A DNA stretch of 64,000 nucleotides from Rhinopomastus cyanomelas (lineage: Eukaryota > Chordata > Aves > Bucerotiformes > Rhinopomastidae): contig VXBP01007531.1 of assembly GCA_013400115.1 (NCBI GenBank), positions 622,260 through 686,259 on the forward strand. The letters run 5' to 3'. The notes beneath the pieces were generated by a model. That model had not been told where the DNA came from and did not search any database. It saw only the letters and a program-made list of their open reading frames with translations. Positions within the stretch are counted from its first letter, which is position 1, and each line of letters starts with the position of its first letter. Position numbers and translations under genes: made by a program. Below, piece by piece: positions 1 to 11,989 of this stretch.

Positions 1-1037
1 ACACAGGCATCAGGGTGGGCTACCTGAAATGCAGCTAGAGGCCTTGCAGCATCCAAGAGGCTCAATATAGGTGCTGGCATGAAAATAATCCCCAGTAAAC
101 ATCTGGGGGTGTGGGCAAACAAGTGCCCTCCACACACCTGATACTCACTTTACACATACAGCCACTTAAGTTCTTGCTAGTGTCCAAGGTGGGATTTTGA
201 CTGGGAGCCGGCAATTCACAGTGCTGAAAGGAGCCTCAGGAACACAAACACAATCTTCTTGCAGAAAATCACCCAAAAGGATCTTTTTCTTCAAGTACTT
301 TGCTTCATTGCCGGCTGCTTTCTCTCTGGGTTACCTACGGCTTTGTGCTACCGTCTACTGTACGCTCTGCTCACCTCTACAGATCCTTTGTGTGAGCTGC
401 AAATTCTACTCTGGAATCTTAAAATCATCCTGAAGGGTAAATCTGAGTAACAGGATAACAGGAACAAGCACTGATGTGAAGTACTTGTGGGTCGGTCAAG
501 TCCTCTCTGCTAATGTTCGATAGCAGGTGCTTAGCCTAGAGGCTGCCCAGAAGCAGCTGTCCAGAAGATACAGGGAGGTTTGTTTGTCTGTGTAAATATC
601 TCTGGGTTTCCCCTCACCTAAGATACCAGACCATTTTACAAAGAAATGGCAATTTGGGACAGAGGAAGCTGCTCATGAGGTATCTGGAGCTCTTGGGCTT
701 TAACAGGGAAGGTAAAACCAAGCAGATGGAGACAAGTGCTGCCTGACTGAGAGGCAGCGTGGGTTATTGCATGACTCCTGTCAGAGGGCGAAGCCTTTGG
801 CAGTGCCCTTGATCTCGCTGTCACCCTGCTCATCCTTCATTTGGATCCCTTTCTTCATACTGTAACCACCTTTGGACCAGCAACCACCTCTTCTTGGTGC
901 ACCTCATGGACAAAGCCAGGACCCCCACCACGCTGTGACTCTGCTGTTTTCTAATAAATAACCAGCGCATGTGTGCACCATGCCTGTCACCGCAAAACCC
1001 AGGCTTTGGCTTGGATTTCTGGTTATCACCTAGTGCC
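1..1037. other. Unique non-coding DNA, nothing recognised
   Basis: I see no exon, RNA gene or recognisable repeat here. The open frames are short, overlap on both strands and have no family resemblance. Confidence 0.5.
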
Positions 1038-1064
1038 AATAATAATAACAATAATAATAATAAT
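1038..1064. repeat. (AAT)n microsatellite, interrupted
   Basis: About nine AAT units with one AAC interruption, seen directly. It encodes a run of asparagines in one chance frame, which is not evidence of a gene. Confidence 0.9.
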
Positions 1065-1120
1065 ATGAACATTGCTTTGTGGATTCAAACCTGCCAGAAA
1101 GGCAGAAAGCCAAGTATTAC

Positions 1121-1300
1121 ACTTGTGGGAGGTATCTTGCAAAGCACTCCAAGGATCTTTTGTTAGGTCTGGCTTTATTTAATATTTTCATTAATGGCCC
1201 TGTAAATGGATTACACAGCCCATTAATAAAATTGGCAGATGCTACCCAGTTAAGGGAGCTTGTGAGAGGCAAGACAGGATTAAAAAGGAAGGGGAAAAGA
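1121..1300 (+). mobile_element. Decayed LINE (CR1-like) reverse transcriptase fragment
   Basis: The plus-strand frame here reads LALFNIFING, then PLIKLADATQL. This resembles the CR1 RT block in which an LFNIFIND stretch is followed by a KFADDTKL catalytic box, as seen intact in the element at 55-56 kb of this window. The FADD box is degraded to LADA, and upstream bases resemble the GVPQGS motif only after a frame change. The copy is therefore old and inactive. No CR1 3' tail is visible. Other CR1-like LINE families are possible. The flanking DNA to about 1570 may be further decayed element, but I cannot show it. Confidence 0.45.
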
Positions 1301-2260
1301 GGACACCAAAAAAAGCATTTAAAAAGAGGCAGAATAAGGATGGAAAGGACAAAATTATAGGTGGGCTTTGAATTGAGAGAAAGGTGGCTTGAGAATTATT
1401 GGAAATCCATATTGTTCAACTGTGGTTTTATCCAAAATCCAGTAAAACAAATTATTAATCCCAGAGAGCACAGTGCAGAAGGTCAGCCTGAAGTTTTTGC
1501 AGTAGGGAGTGCTGGGAGGGCAGGTACTGCAGCAGGAGCTCTGCTCACCTACAGAGGTGGGGTGTGAGGGGTGTGCACCTAATTGCTGGGCAATCACCAG
1601 AAAACCTGAAGAAAGACTAAAAAATAAAAGAAATGCTCATGGTGACAGGGGCAGAGAGGACCCTCAGTTCTGATCACCTTGCAGTGCAGAGACCCCTGGA
1701 ATTCCCTGTGCTTCTGCCATGTATTGGCTCACCCAACTGTTGCAGCTGTATCATCTGCAGTCTGTGGTGATGCAGGAGACACCAGGGCACAGCCTGATAG
1801 AGGCTGCTGCTATCTCACACCTTGGACACCCACTTTTCCCTCTCAATAATGTCACAGGCATCTGGTGGAGCATCTGAAGATAAAACTGGGAGAACAAGCT
1901 GTTTCCCCAGCCAGCAGAAGACAGATACTGACCAAATGTACTGGAAATACAGAGCCCTTCCTCAGAACAGTCTGGATTTAAACTGAGCCAGGGACATGAG
2001 AACAAAGTACCAGATGCTCCGCTAATGGAAATCAGGATGGCTCCAGTGACATCAAGAAACCTACAGCAATTCAGGATGGGCTGTGGAGCCCAGGCACTAT
2101 AAACCCCATGGCTGTGGATTAGGGGTGTCCTCTGCTTACAGAGACAGGCACAAAGATCTGCACAAAGTGCTCGAGCCTTAAGCTCCTACAGGTTATTGGA
2201 CATTTAACTTTGGAGGATGTGTTGTGCCAAGGGCTGTAGCTTGATTAAAAATCTGCTTCC
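1301..2260. other. Unique non-coding DNA, nothing recognised
   Basis: No exon, RNA gene or repeat is supported. Short frames on both strands have no recognisable domain. Confidence 0.45.
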
Positions 2261-2678
2261 AGTTGTCTCACTTCCTTTTCCTAAATAATGATATCACTAC
2301 CTTCCAAAAGCAAAGGAGGAAGGAAAAAAATCCCCAGCACTGGACCCAGTTTACCATTCAGTTACACCTGGTTTATATCACACACAGAGAGAAAGAATTA
2401 GATCAATATAAAAACCTACCTGTTTCAAATAATTAAACCTCAAATTCTGACTATTTCATTGACGTACAAATCCCTAAAATCCTGAGTGCTTTAACATTTT
2501 CTCTTTTTCCTTTCAGCACATGTGATTTAACTGGTTCCTTTCCTCTTTCACACTGGGTTGCACACTGCAAAGTTCCTTACCAAACTGTCCGAAGCCATGA
2601 ACATGATTATGGTCTGGTCATGTAAACAGGCAGGATGGGGTAAAATAGGATGGTGGGGTGGTTTTTTTTCCCCCTCTG

Positions 2679-2693
2679 TGTGTGTGTGTCTGT

Positions 2694-2730
<37 letters not shown>
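2679..2730. repeat. (GT)n followed by (GA)n compound microsatellite
   Basis: A short GT run (about 2679-2689) is followed by a mostly perfect GA run (about 2695-2730) with one AAA interruption. A T8/C5 pyrimidine run precedes it. Confidence 0.9.
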
Positions 2731-2731
<1 letters not shown>

Positions 2732-2749
2732 GGTCCAGATCCAGTTTAT

Positions 2750-3170
2750 AAACATCCATCTCCAGTAATGAGTCCTCTAGGAAGAAATGAAAAATAGCCC
2801 AGGCCTGGTAAAGTCAATTAAGTTGCTTTTAAATAAGAGGTTACCCAGAGAGGCCAAGAGTTAACATGTAAAGGCTTATTGCCAGTGCTGTAAAAAATAA
2901 AAGGAGGCTTGAATATTTGAAGACATTTGGTTGCTATTATAAACAAGTGGATCTAATAGTGTGGGTACATTCATAGACTAACTGTAGAAGTTGGGCATCT
3001 TATAAGGACACATTGAAAAGAAAAACTGTAAGGTTCCCTGGCTAAATCATTCCAAATGGGTCATTATAAACCCCTCGATCCAACATGTGTGCTTGGGACG
3101 CAGGGCATTTATAAGGAAAGCTTTTCAAACCAACCAATAATGAGCAGCTAACAAGGAGAGCCCAGCCAAA
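2750..3170. promoter_or_regulatory. Candidate conserved non-coding element (AT-rich)
   Basis: This roughly 420 bp block is AT-rich, free of repeats, has stop codons in every frame and is dense in short motifs typical of vertebrate enhancers: CAATTAAG, TTATAAAC, TTTATAAGG and ACCAATAAT. It sits between a microsatellite and ordinary DNA. The call is an inference from composition and motif density; no alignment was possible. Confidence 0.3.
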
Positions 3171-6100
3171 GGTGTGTGTTAGCCGCACAGAACACATGGC
3201 AAAGCTTTATGGTGCAAATTCTTACAGTGACCTGGGGAGCAGATGACCCTGACACCAGCTTGAGCTGCTTGGAAAAAATCAGTGAAGGTTTATCACAGTC
3301 TCTGAGATTCCAGATTGGGAGAGTGGGTTTAGTGACGGCGCCTTCCAGGGAGCAAAATGCTCTGTTTCACGACAGGAAAAAGAAAAGGCTAAGGGAGAAC
3401 AAAGGTGCTGCCCTTCTCTGCTTGGAAGTCCCCAGTTTTCTCCTCAGAGCAGACTCATTTTTGTTTGGGTTTCAAGGAGGTTACAGTGGGCTGCCAACAC
3501 AGTCTGGGCACAGACCTGTAATTCCTGCAAAGCCAAGTAATGTGGAGGTCGAATGGCAACAAACTCACCTTCTCACAGCCAGCAGTGCTGACCCACACAC
3601 CCTTTCCTACAAAGAATAGCTGGATTTTCCAAGGGAAAACAGTCACTGTTTGACTGGCCTGACTGATAAACCACAGCATCCCTTCCCAACTGGAGACCCA
3701 AAACATCTGGCACAGGCTTTGACGACCTCAGCCCCTACCTGCCACAGCCTGAGGAGGAGCTCAAAGTTTTTCGTGGACCTGATGTATTCATCCCGCTGCA
3801 CCCCGCATTTAAATGTCTGAGCCTTTCCTCATCCTTCACATGCTCGACTTTGTATCAAGGGCCAGCAGGTGGGCAAATAACATCTAAGGAAACAAGAAGA
3901 GCCATGTGTGGAGAGGCAGACAGACACAGAACGAGGATGTTTTCAGAAGCATCAACATAAACCTGAGTTAATCATTAAGCTGCTCCTTAGTACCCAACAG
4001 TAGCAGGTGGCCTCTGCCCATGAGGCAAATCTGCCCCAGGGGAAGCTAAAACAGGCTCTCCCAAGAGACCCGGTGTCCCCAACACAAGATGTATCTCTAC
4101 AAAGGGGAATCTGGGGTCAGGACTTCCATTTTGAAATGAAAATGTGAACAGTGGACCGAGGTGCTGCTGCTCCCGCCCTGGAGCCCAGCACTCCTTTCCC
4201 ACATGTTCAGTGAGCAGCGGACAGTGGGACCACATGCTCTGCCTTTCCCAAGCCTCCTGCCTCCTTCACACCGGCCTGTCAGCTGCAGAGGAACGTGAGA
4301 TCAGCCAACACAGGGTCAAGCAAATTAACGTCACCAGAAAGGAAACGGGGTCAGAGCTAAGCAGCATTTCCCTGCATCAACAGCAGGCTGGGAGCGTGGA
4401 TGGGGACAATTAACTCAGCAACCTGATGAGGAGACCATGACTTCAGCCTCCTTTTCCTTCAGAGGGAGAGGGAGTTCAAGGTAGCCACCAGAAATCCTCC
4501 CTGCCTTACAACACTCATCTGAAGGGCCATGCAGGAGCCCAGCCCCACCACACCTGGCTGTGGGCAGAGTGAGCCCTTAACTAAGGTTGCTCCCACCCTG
4601 GCTGCCCTCATTGCACAACATGCGATGGCAGAGGAGGAGGCAAGAGTGCAAATCTGCCTCTGTTTGTTTAAGCCACCAGTAAATTAGCGCTGCAAACCTG
4701 CCAGGTTGACCCTGTGGTTTCAGAGAGATTTTTTCTGGCTTTCTGGTCTGGGGTATTATACATCGAGGTTTCCTCTCCAGCCCTTGATAAACAGTTCTCT
4801 CCAGCTACTCAGGAGGAATAGAGTGGGGGGAACATTCCCAAATCCCAGTGTGAAAACCCCAGTGTCTCCCCCCTCCCATAAACACTGCTCTTGCCAAAAG
4901 GGTCCTACACACAGCTCCCAGTGTGGGGGGCTGCATCGCCCAGCCGCAGTGTGGAGAGGCTCAAGCTGGGTGTCAGTGACTTCATCCTGTGCCACGGAAA
5001 CCCTGAAATTGTTCCTTAACTTGTGCCAGCACTACCAGGGAGCAATCAGAGACACTGGGGTAAAAGGAAGGAGAGGCTGTTTCCATGGGGCGAAGCAGGG
5101 CTGTGTCTGCAGAGTGTGTCCGAAAGATCCCTAAAATATGGCTCCAGAAATTGTGCACAGCCCCATCTGTACTCTCCGAAGGCCCCATCAGCACCCTGAG
5201 CCAACAGGCACAGTGGAGAGTAGACACAGGTCAGGCAGCACTCCCTGTCCTCAACAGCCATGAGCTGCAGGGACAGGCTGTACCCTGGAGCAAACCCACA
5301 GAATTCAACAAAGCCCTTGAAGATCTGTTTTACGGGTGAAATCCCTCTCTTCTAGTGACACAGCATCCAGTAGTCCATGGTAAGATCTGGGGTCATTCCC
5401 CAGTTAAGTGCTTGATCTCATTTCCACCGTGTTTAGCAGCCACAGGGAAGATCAAAACGTCAGTGCCCTCACTGAGGCAGCCAGATGGCTTCAGCCACAA
5501 TGGCACCTCAAGCTGAGATCTCACCAGTGGGGCAGAGAGTGTTCATTAACAAAGAGTGGGAGGAGGGTGCAGAAACATCAGCATCAAGTGCAGCGCAGAG
5601 GGCTGGCTCTGAGCACACATGGTTCAGCAGGTGCCTTGGCAGCAGAGTAATTCTCTGTGCCAGAATCCCAAAGAGCCAGGCTGGCTGCTGCTGCAGAGGG
5701 CAAAGAGCTGCCATGTCATGCTCAAAAGCTCCCCAATAGAAAAAACCCAACTTCTCCAACAGCAGCAACAGCAGCCAAACCCGAGTGGACTCCCTGCCAG
5801 CTCCTTCTCCACCCCTTTCCCATGGTACAAATAGTCCAGTACCAGCCTCTCCAGTGCTTCTGGCAAGTTTAATCAGTCCTGAAAAGCTTCAAATGCACTT
5901 TGACTGTGCTGCTCTCAGTTTATGTCACAGACATAAACCCCATTACATACACCTCATCCCTTCTTCCCCACATACAGCATCTCTCCTAAATCCCCCTTGT
6001 GCTAAAATACAAGAGGAGGAAAGAGAACACAAAATGAGAGATGTGTGATTGAGTTACAACCTGGCTGCTGCACAAGGCTAAGTCAGGTCCTGCAGCTGGA

Positions 6101-6720
6101 AAGGATGGAATGGTCTCATAAATTCTTGGATTCTCAAGGACAGCAAATCTCTGCTTGACTTCATTCAGACCTCATCCTTGGGACATTCCACCTGCGTATC
6201 AGAAAGAACCAGGACCTCATCTGTACCTGTATGAGCATCAGCCCCATGTTACGGTTGTGCACAGGGACATGGACCGTGTGGCACAGGGGACAGAGCACTT
6301 GGCAGGCTCCCTTTTCTGTGTCTTGTTTTCCCCAAAAGGCAGACTGTGACTCTTCACATGGGAAAGAAGCTCCCCGTATCAGCCACAAGACAAAATCCAC
6401 TTAGTATTGCATCAAAAAAAGGAAAAGTGCCCCTAGAGGGAGATCAGTCAGCACTGGCTTGTCCCTACACCCCGGCTTTGATTAGATCCTCCACTGTGGA
6501 ATAAACAACTTTCACCTTGCTGTGACCCCAGGGAGCCCTGCCATCCGCCTACGTGGCAGAGCCATCAGCAGCATCCAGAGTGACCAGAACCAAGTCCCCT
6601 CACCATGGTGTGGGTCCCACACCATGGCTGTATGGGACACCTGAACTACAGAGCAACTGGTGCCTTGTGCTGAGCTGATCTCAGAGCAGCCCTGGGAAAG
6701 GGCAGGGTTGCATTGTGCTT
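3171..6720. other. Unique non-coding DNA, nothing recognised
   Basis: GC-moderate DNA rich in CAGC/CTGC words. Frames of up to 147 codons occur (for example 3176-3619 and 4706-5134, plus) but overlap others on both strands, lack domain signatures and have low-complexity composition. I treat them as chance frames. Confidence 0.45.
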
Positions 6721-6729
6721 CACCTGGAT

Positions 6730-7200
6730 ATAAAGAAGAGAATTGTGGCGCTTTGGGTTGAAATGTGCATTAAATACACAACACACTCTGCTCCGGAGCT
6801 GAAATACATGTACTCGGGCTGCCCGTATATTACCTCTGCACTACGTGTCAGGCATCTCCCCTAGGCTGGGGGAGAGATCCCTCTGAGCTCCCAGTTAAAG
6901 CCCAGCTCTTGTTAAAGGCACCATTGTAGGGAAAGGGAGGAGAAAAAAAGCGAAAAAGATAATTCTGTCAGCACAGATGTCTCCTACACTGAGGGGTTTG
7001 CAGGGAAATAAAAACCCGAGCAGCTCTTATACCATTTACAAAGTTATAGACTGTAAATAAATAGAGTGGAGCGGTTCCCCCACCTAGAAGATACCACGAG
7101 TCAGCGGACAGCACTGACAAGTCCGAGTCTTGCTGTAACTGGCTTATCTTTCTAATCCTCTGGATTATTAATAGTAGTAGGGCTGTGACAGAGTCCAGAG
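6730..7200. promoter_or_regulatory. Candidate conserved non-coding element with GATA- and homeodomain-like sites
   Basis: Repeat-free block with AGATAA, CTTATCT (GATA-type), GGATTATTAATA (homeodomain/OTX-type) and several TAAATAAATA words, with CpGs interspersed and no long frame. It contrasts with the CT-rich DNA on either side. Regulatory function is inferred only. Confidence 0.3.
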
Positions 7201-7544
7201 GCCACACCATGACAGATACCACCGTGTGAAGCATCCTACAAACACATGGGGAGAGGCTGGTCCTGCCTCTAGGAGCTCACAAGGCAGAGGGACAGGATGA
7301 GGTGGGCATAGAGACATTAGGTGAGGTGCCCAAGGCCATGGGGCATATAACAGCAGAGGAGAAATGGGAACTGCTTTCTCCCAAGCTCTTTGTCTGTCCC
7401 ACCAAGCTCAGAGTGGGATTTCAGCTGATCCTGTCTCCTGCTTTCCCCTTGCACAGTCTTTAGGTTGTGCTAGCAAGTATAGTTCAACTGTTGCTTCTCC
7501 CAGCACAGAAGAGAAATCACTGCTTCACATTGGGATTTGCTGAT

Positions 7545-7893
7545 TTCACAGAATTGTAGAACACAGACTGTGTTGGGTTGGAAGGCACCTCTGCAGGTCT
7601 TCTAGTCCAAACTCCCTATGCCAAGCAGGGCCATCACTAGCCAGACCAGATTGCCCAGAGCCCCATCCAGCCTGGCCTTGAATGGCTCCAGGGATGAGGC
7701 CTCCACCACCTCTCTGGGCAGCATTTTACAGGGATCCCCCACCCTCACATTGAAGAAATTTTTCCTGGTATCCACCCTTAATTTGCCCTTTTCCACCTTC
7801 AAACCAGGATCTCTTGTTCTATCATTCCCTGCCCTTGGGAACAGTGTTCTCCAGCCGCCTTACAGGATCCTTTCCCCTGAAACACCTGAAGCT
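7545..7893 (-). mobile_element. CR1 LINE, 5'-truncated, antisense, old copy
   Basis: Read on the minus strand, this is the C-terminal end of CR1 ORF2 followed by the 3' UTR. The translated pieces LRVDTRKNFF, MLPREVVEASSLEPFKARLD and GALGNLV match the ORF2 tail seen in better copies in this window (at 38.8 and 59.3 kb). The 3' end lies at about 7545, where TCACAGAATTGTAGAAC is a decayed antisense version of the CR1 terminal octamer repeats. The copy has substitutions and lost its stop codon, so it is a molecular fossil. The 5' boundary near 7893 is approximate. Confidence 0.88.
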
Positions 7894-7899
7894 TGTGAT

Positions 7900-9190
7900 G
7901 ATTTGTACGTTGGGATGTAGGGAGGTACATGGTGATCAGCAGCACCATGCAGTATCTGCTCTAAGGTCATGTTCATGGGTCCCTACATGACAGTGAGTGC
8001 AGAACTCAGAAGAGTCATCACCCCATGCCATGGTTTAGCCTGTCTGTCAGACTGGTCCTAAGGATGGACCCCTTGCTGAAACCTGGGGTAGGAAGGAGAT
8101 GGGCTACGAAGGACAGAGGCCTTCCAGGCAGCATCAGAAAGAACTCTCTTGCTCCTAGTTTTGCCCACGCTTCTAGGACAGCTCAAGCCTGGGTAACTAG
8201 CATGATCAATGATGTGACACCAAACATTTTGATCAACTCTGCTTTCTTCAAGGGCATGGCTGAAATTCCACATCTTCCTACCCAAAGCCAAGCTCCTGCT
8301 CCAAATCTGATGTCCCCGAGAGCATTTGCTTTGCCTCTTGCTCATTTAACTTGGCTCCTGCCTGGATGCCCACAAAGCCCTGAATTTCCTGCTGGCTCGG
8401 GACAGCTTGAGCTCGGCCCTGTTTCCTCCAAAGGCAAATGGGTTGCATTCACCATAGCAATGAAAACTGAGCGATGTTCTGGGCATAGGGCCTAATCCAA
8501 TTCCCAGTGAGATTGAGGAAGGTTATTCTGTTCAACTGGGAGGTGATGGGAGGGGGAGGGCAGGAGAAGGGTCCAGGCTGCAGGGATAGGACAGTGACAT
8601 TAGCACCCTGGGGGACCTCTTCAGAGGTCACTGCTGGGAAGGCAGCAAGTGGTAAATGCCTTTTCCACTGCGTGGATGCCCCCTTGTTCTCATTCATGTT
8701 TTCTCAGCGCTACCTTGTGCTTCTTAAGCAAGCCATAAATTCAGTCATATGGGTTTTCTCTGTCCTTCCACCCACTTTTTTTTTTGACATCCATTTAATG
8801 ACTTTTCTCTTTAATATATGGCAGGCATTTTCCTTCTGAAATACCTGAGGTTTAGGACAGGTAGTAAATGGAGACCTCTCACAGAACCACTGGCCCAGAA
8901 CCCAGTCCTATTGGCGCTTAGAAAAGGAGATCCATTTTTCCTCTCTGCTCTTCAATTAGCTGTAATGTTTGCCTTTAAAACATAAAATTAGAAGTTTTTT
9001 GGAGGCACAAAGCAATATTATACTGCAAAACACATTTTTATTCTCCCCTCCCTGCTACCAGTTTAGCACAGCAGATATATTAGACAGCTGGTTTCTAGGC
9101 ACTGCTCTCTTCTGAAGATTTAGGGTCCGACTTTCAGTTCCTGTGAAAATAATGACCTCCCTTGCTCTCTGTAGGCCTGTGCTTGATCCT
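7900..9190. other. Unique non-coding DNA; one unassigned 156-codon frame
   Basis: The longest frame (8025-8495, plus) shows no recognisable domain, signal peptide or membrane segment and is rich in P, S, A and L as expected of chance translation. No splice context supports it. I see nothing else. Confidence 0.4.
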
Positions 9191-9197
9191 ACTCATA

Positions 9198-9430
9198 TTA
9201 GCAGGACCTTTCAGGTCGAATACTACAGGATTTAGTGCTGGTAAGCATAGGCATTGAGCAGCCAAACATCTCAAAGTCCATCCGACTGAGCCATTCATTG
9301 AATATATAGGGCACAAGCTCCTGTTCAGTACCGTCAGGCCTTCTCACATATCTGAGAGTTGCTTTCTTAAGGAAAGGCAGAACACAGTCACTCTCACTCA
9401 TCCAGATGTCTTTTTTACTGAGGAGCCAAG
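9198..9430 (-). other. Possible exon or coding remnant, unidentified protein
   Basis: The minus-strand frame reads through with an unusually protein-like composition: charged, aromatic and low in repeats, including TLRYVRRPDGTEQELVPYIF followed closely by NEWLSRMDFEMFG. Just upstream (minus strand, about 9431-9460) is a strong polypyrimidine tract ending in CAG, which would be a good splice acceptor. The frame stops at TAA after a Ser-Cys. There is no obvious strong donor before the stop, so it could be a terminal exon, a pseudogene piece, or chance. I do not recognise the family. Confidence 0.22.
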
Positions 9431-9460
9431 CAATGGGGAAGGAGAAGAGCCTAGGAATAG

Positions 9461-11700
9461 GTCACTAGCGGGACACAGCAATTGAGATGCCAGGGAACCA
9501 ACCTTGAAGGAAGCTGTGCTGAATGTGAGACCATATCTAACACCAGCCCCTTCAGCCCTTAACTCCTGCCTGAACCAGCCCACCATTGCCTCACCATGAA
9601 AAAGTACCAGAGAGTTGCGTGCAGCTCACAAATCACAGATCGGCTACTTTTGAATAAAAATGCCAATCAATGCTTCTGCTGAGGCTAAGAGCACAAGCCC
9701 ACTCCCCCGCNCAACTTAAACTCTATTTACAGCAGTTGATGCTTTTGGCTTGGAGACCTCTTGCTTTGAGTACCCTAAGGCTGTCCAACACACCCACGGC
9801 CACCCATATTTCTGTGAATCCTTAGTTGAGTGGAATTAGAGAGGTGAAGCCAATCAAGCTCAGAGGAACAACCCAACCAGTTGTACTCAGTGGAGATATC
9901 CAGCTGGTCCATGCCGTTCTCTTCCTGGCATTGGCCTTGCTGTCACAAGTGCATAAATAAACACGTTCTGAGAGCAAAAGGAGTTGACGTTCATATTTTC
10001 TTAAAGTGGTTCAAATCCCTCACAGCACAGGAGAATGAAAAATGTCCCAGGATGGGAGCTATTGATTTCAAGAGGCAGTGAATTGCGCTCCATGTTGGAT
10101 CAAAGGGGAGTACAAAGCAGAGAAGAGCCACTTTCTCCACCACACACCAATGATTTTCCAGATGTCTTTTATGGGAAATAATGGCACTCAGAGCACTGTT
10201 AACAAAAAGCAGCCAAATCACAGGAAAGGGAGCCTTGACTCTTTTATCTCACCAGTGTTACTCATCCATCTCTAGAGTTAGCTGATAGCAGAGTGATTGA
10301 TTCAGAAATTACAGGAAAAAGAAGAGGGAAAAAAAAGGCAGCGAGACCACTAAGACATATTAGCAGAGGTACCTGCCCAATAACTCTGTCTGTGCTCCCA
10401 ATTCCAATTGACTGTCCCTATCTGTAGGGACACAGGACTCATATCCGGTGACATCTGTTGCTAACATGGAGAAAAGTATGGACAAGTCAGCGAAGCTTCA
10501 GCTGTTTGACCATAACATTTCTAGAGAACCATCAAAACCTAGAAGTAGCCCTGAGGAATCAGGACATTCGTTGCCTAGATACTTGCTAACTCCAAGTAAT
10601 GGAAAAATTCCTCTTTCCTTCCCAAAAGATTTTCCCAGTGAGCACAGAGAAAGCAGCTGAGTTTCCTCAATTTTTCCTCAATTTTACCAGAAATCTTATT
10701 GCCCTCCTTCACCCCTGTGGCCTCTTTACCTTGAAATGACAGGAGTGGAGGCTTCTGAAAGGCAAAACACTGAATCAAAATACAGAAGAACCCAGGTATG
10801 CTCAAAACACCTGAGTTCAGGTCTGGTGACTTGTGAGTCCTTGAGGTGCTCTGGTCTGGTTCTGGAGCCTTATACTGCTGGGCAGAGGTTTGGTCTCTCC
10901 TACTAGTCCTAGAGCGTTTCTTCCCAGGTAGCAGGAGGTGTTTTTGGTGTGGATGCTCTGGGAACCCTTCTGGGGCCTGTTATGGGATTGCCTGGGAATG
11001 CACGGCTGGGTGGCCAAGGTGGTTCCTCTCAGTCCATCTAACATAAAGCAGGTGGGTTACCCTACAGCTCTCAAACATTTTGATGTTCACCAAGTGCTTC
11101 AAGTCCCTTACTTTGCTGAATACAGAAGTACTTTCCTTTTCCAGTCAGGGTCTTCTCTAAGAGGAACCGATAAAGGCCTGATGTTGTATGTGAGCAGTAG
11201 GAGAAAAGAGAGTAGGATTTTTAGGTGCAATGAACCAGAGCTGTCCACCTTGTCTTCACCCACATTTGTGAGGGGTTCAGTACTTTTAAGAGCAGCTCCG
11301 TTCCTATTCAGGTGCCAAAAAGCAGCCAGAGATGCATACAGTAAGGTTTGCTCCTCCACAGCCCTCGCGTAGAGCTCAAGAGCTCATCGAAAAAACATGG
11401 GATTTTCTGTGTGTGTGAACACCGCTCACTGATATATCTGAGGAGCTCCAAGTTTTCCCACTCCCTCCAGAGTTGTTTCAGAACTTCATGTTTTCACCAA
11501 AAAATCATTCACCCCAACCCAAAACAAAACAAGAGGACTGTTTTCTGTCAAAGTTTCAGAAACACCAACCTGCTTTTACAGGACACAGCTTAAGAATCCT
11601 TCAATTAATGAAACTGCTAAATCGTGGGGAGAAGAAAAATCTGCAGGAAAACCAACTAGAAGTAAAAAAAAAACCAAACTCTTTCAGGAAAGAGAATTTT
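9461..11700. other. Unique non-coding DNA, one undetermined base
   Basis: No exon or element is supported. Position 9711 is an unresolved N next to a C-rich run. A small tandem duplication of TTTCCTCAATT lies near 10660-10684. Confidence 0.45.
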
Positions 11701-11879
11701 AATTAAAAATAATATCCCAGTGGATAATTTATGTTTCGACGTAAGGATTTAAATCGCAGAAGCAGCAAAGGGGTTTTTTTAACACCATCAGCATCCAAGA
11801 GTGGAAAACACCAGATTTCAAATTCATACATTCTGTATTAGAACATCTTGTTTCTATTTAATAAAAAAAGATCTTTTCT

Positions 11880-11960
11880 CTGGGTTTTTCTTTTTTTTCT
11901 CCTCTCTCCTGTTTTTTTTTTTAAATCCTTTTTTTTCCCCCCTTCTTTTTTTAAAAGATA
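11880..11960. repeat. T-rich/pyrimidine low-complexity tract
   Basis: Several T7-T12 runs separated by C-rich interruptions (CTCCTCTCTCC and CCCCCC). It is low complexity and not a LINE tail. Confidence 0.8.
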
Positions 11961-11989
11961 TAATTCATCCTAATGTATTACAAATGGCA

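Noticed and set aside
6431..6446. CTCF-like CCCCTAGAGGGA
   Set aside because: Two key core positions differ from the motif.
8025..8495. 156-codon plus-strand frame
   Set aside because: Composition is typical of chance translation, with no splice or promoter context.
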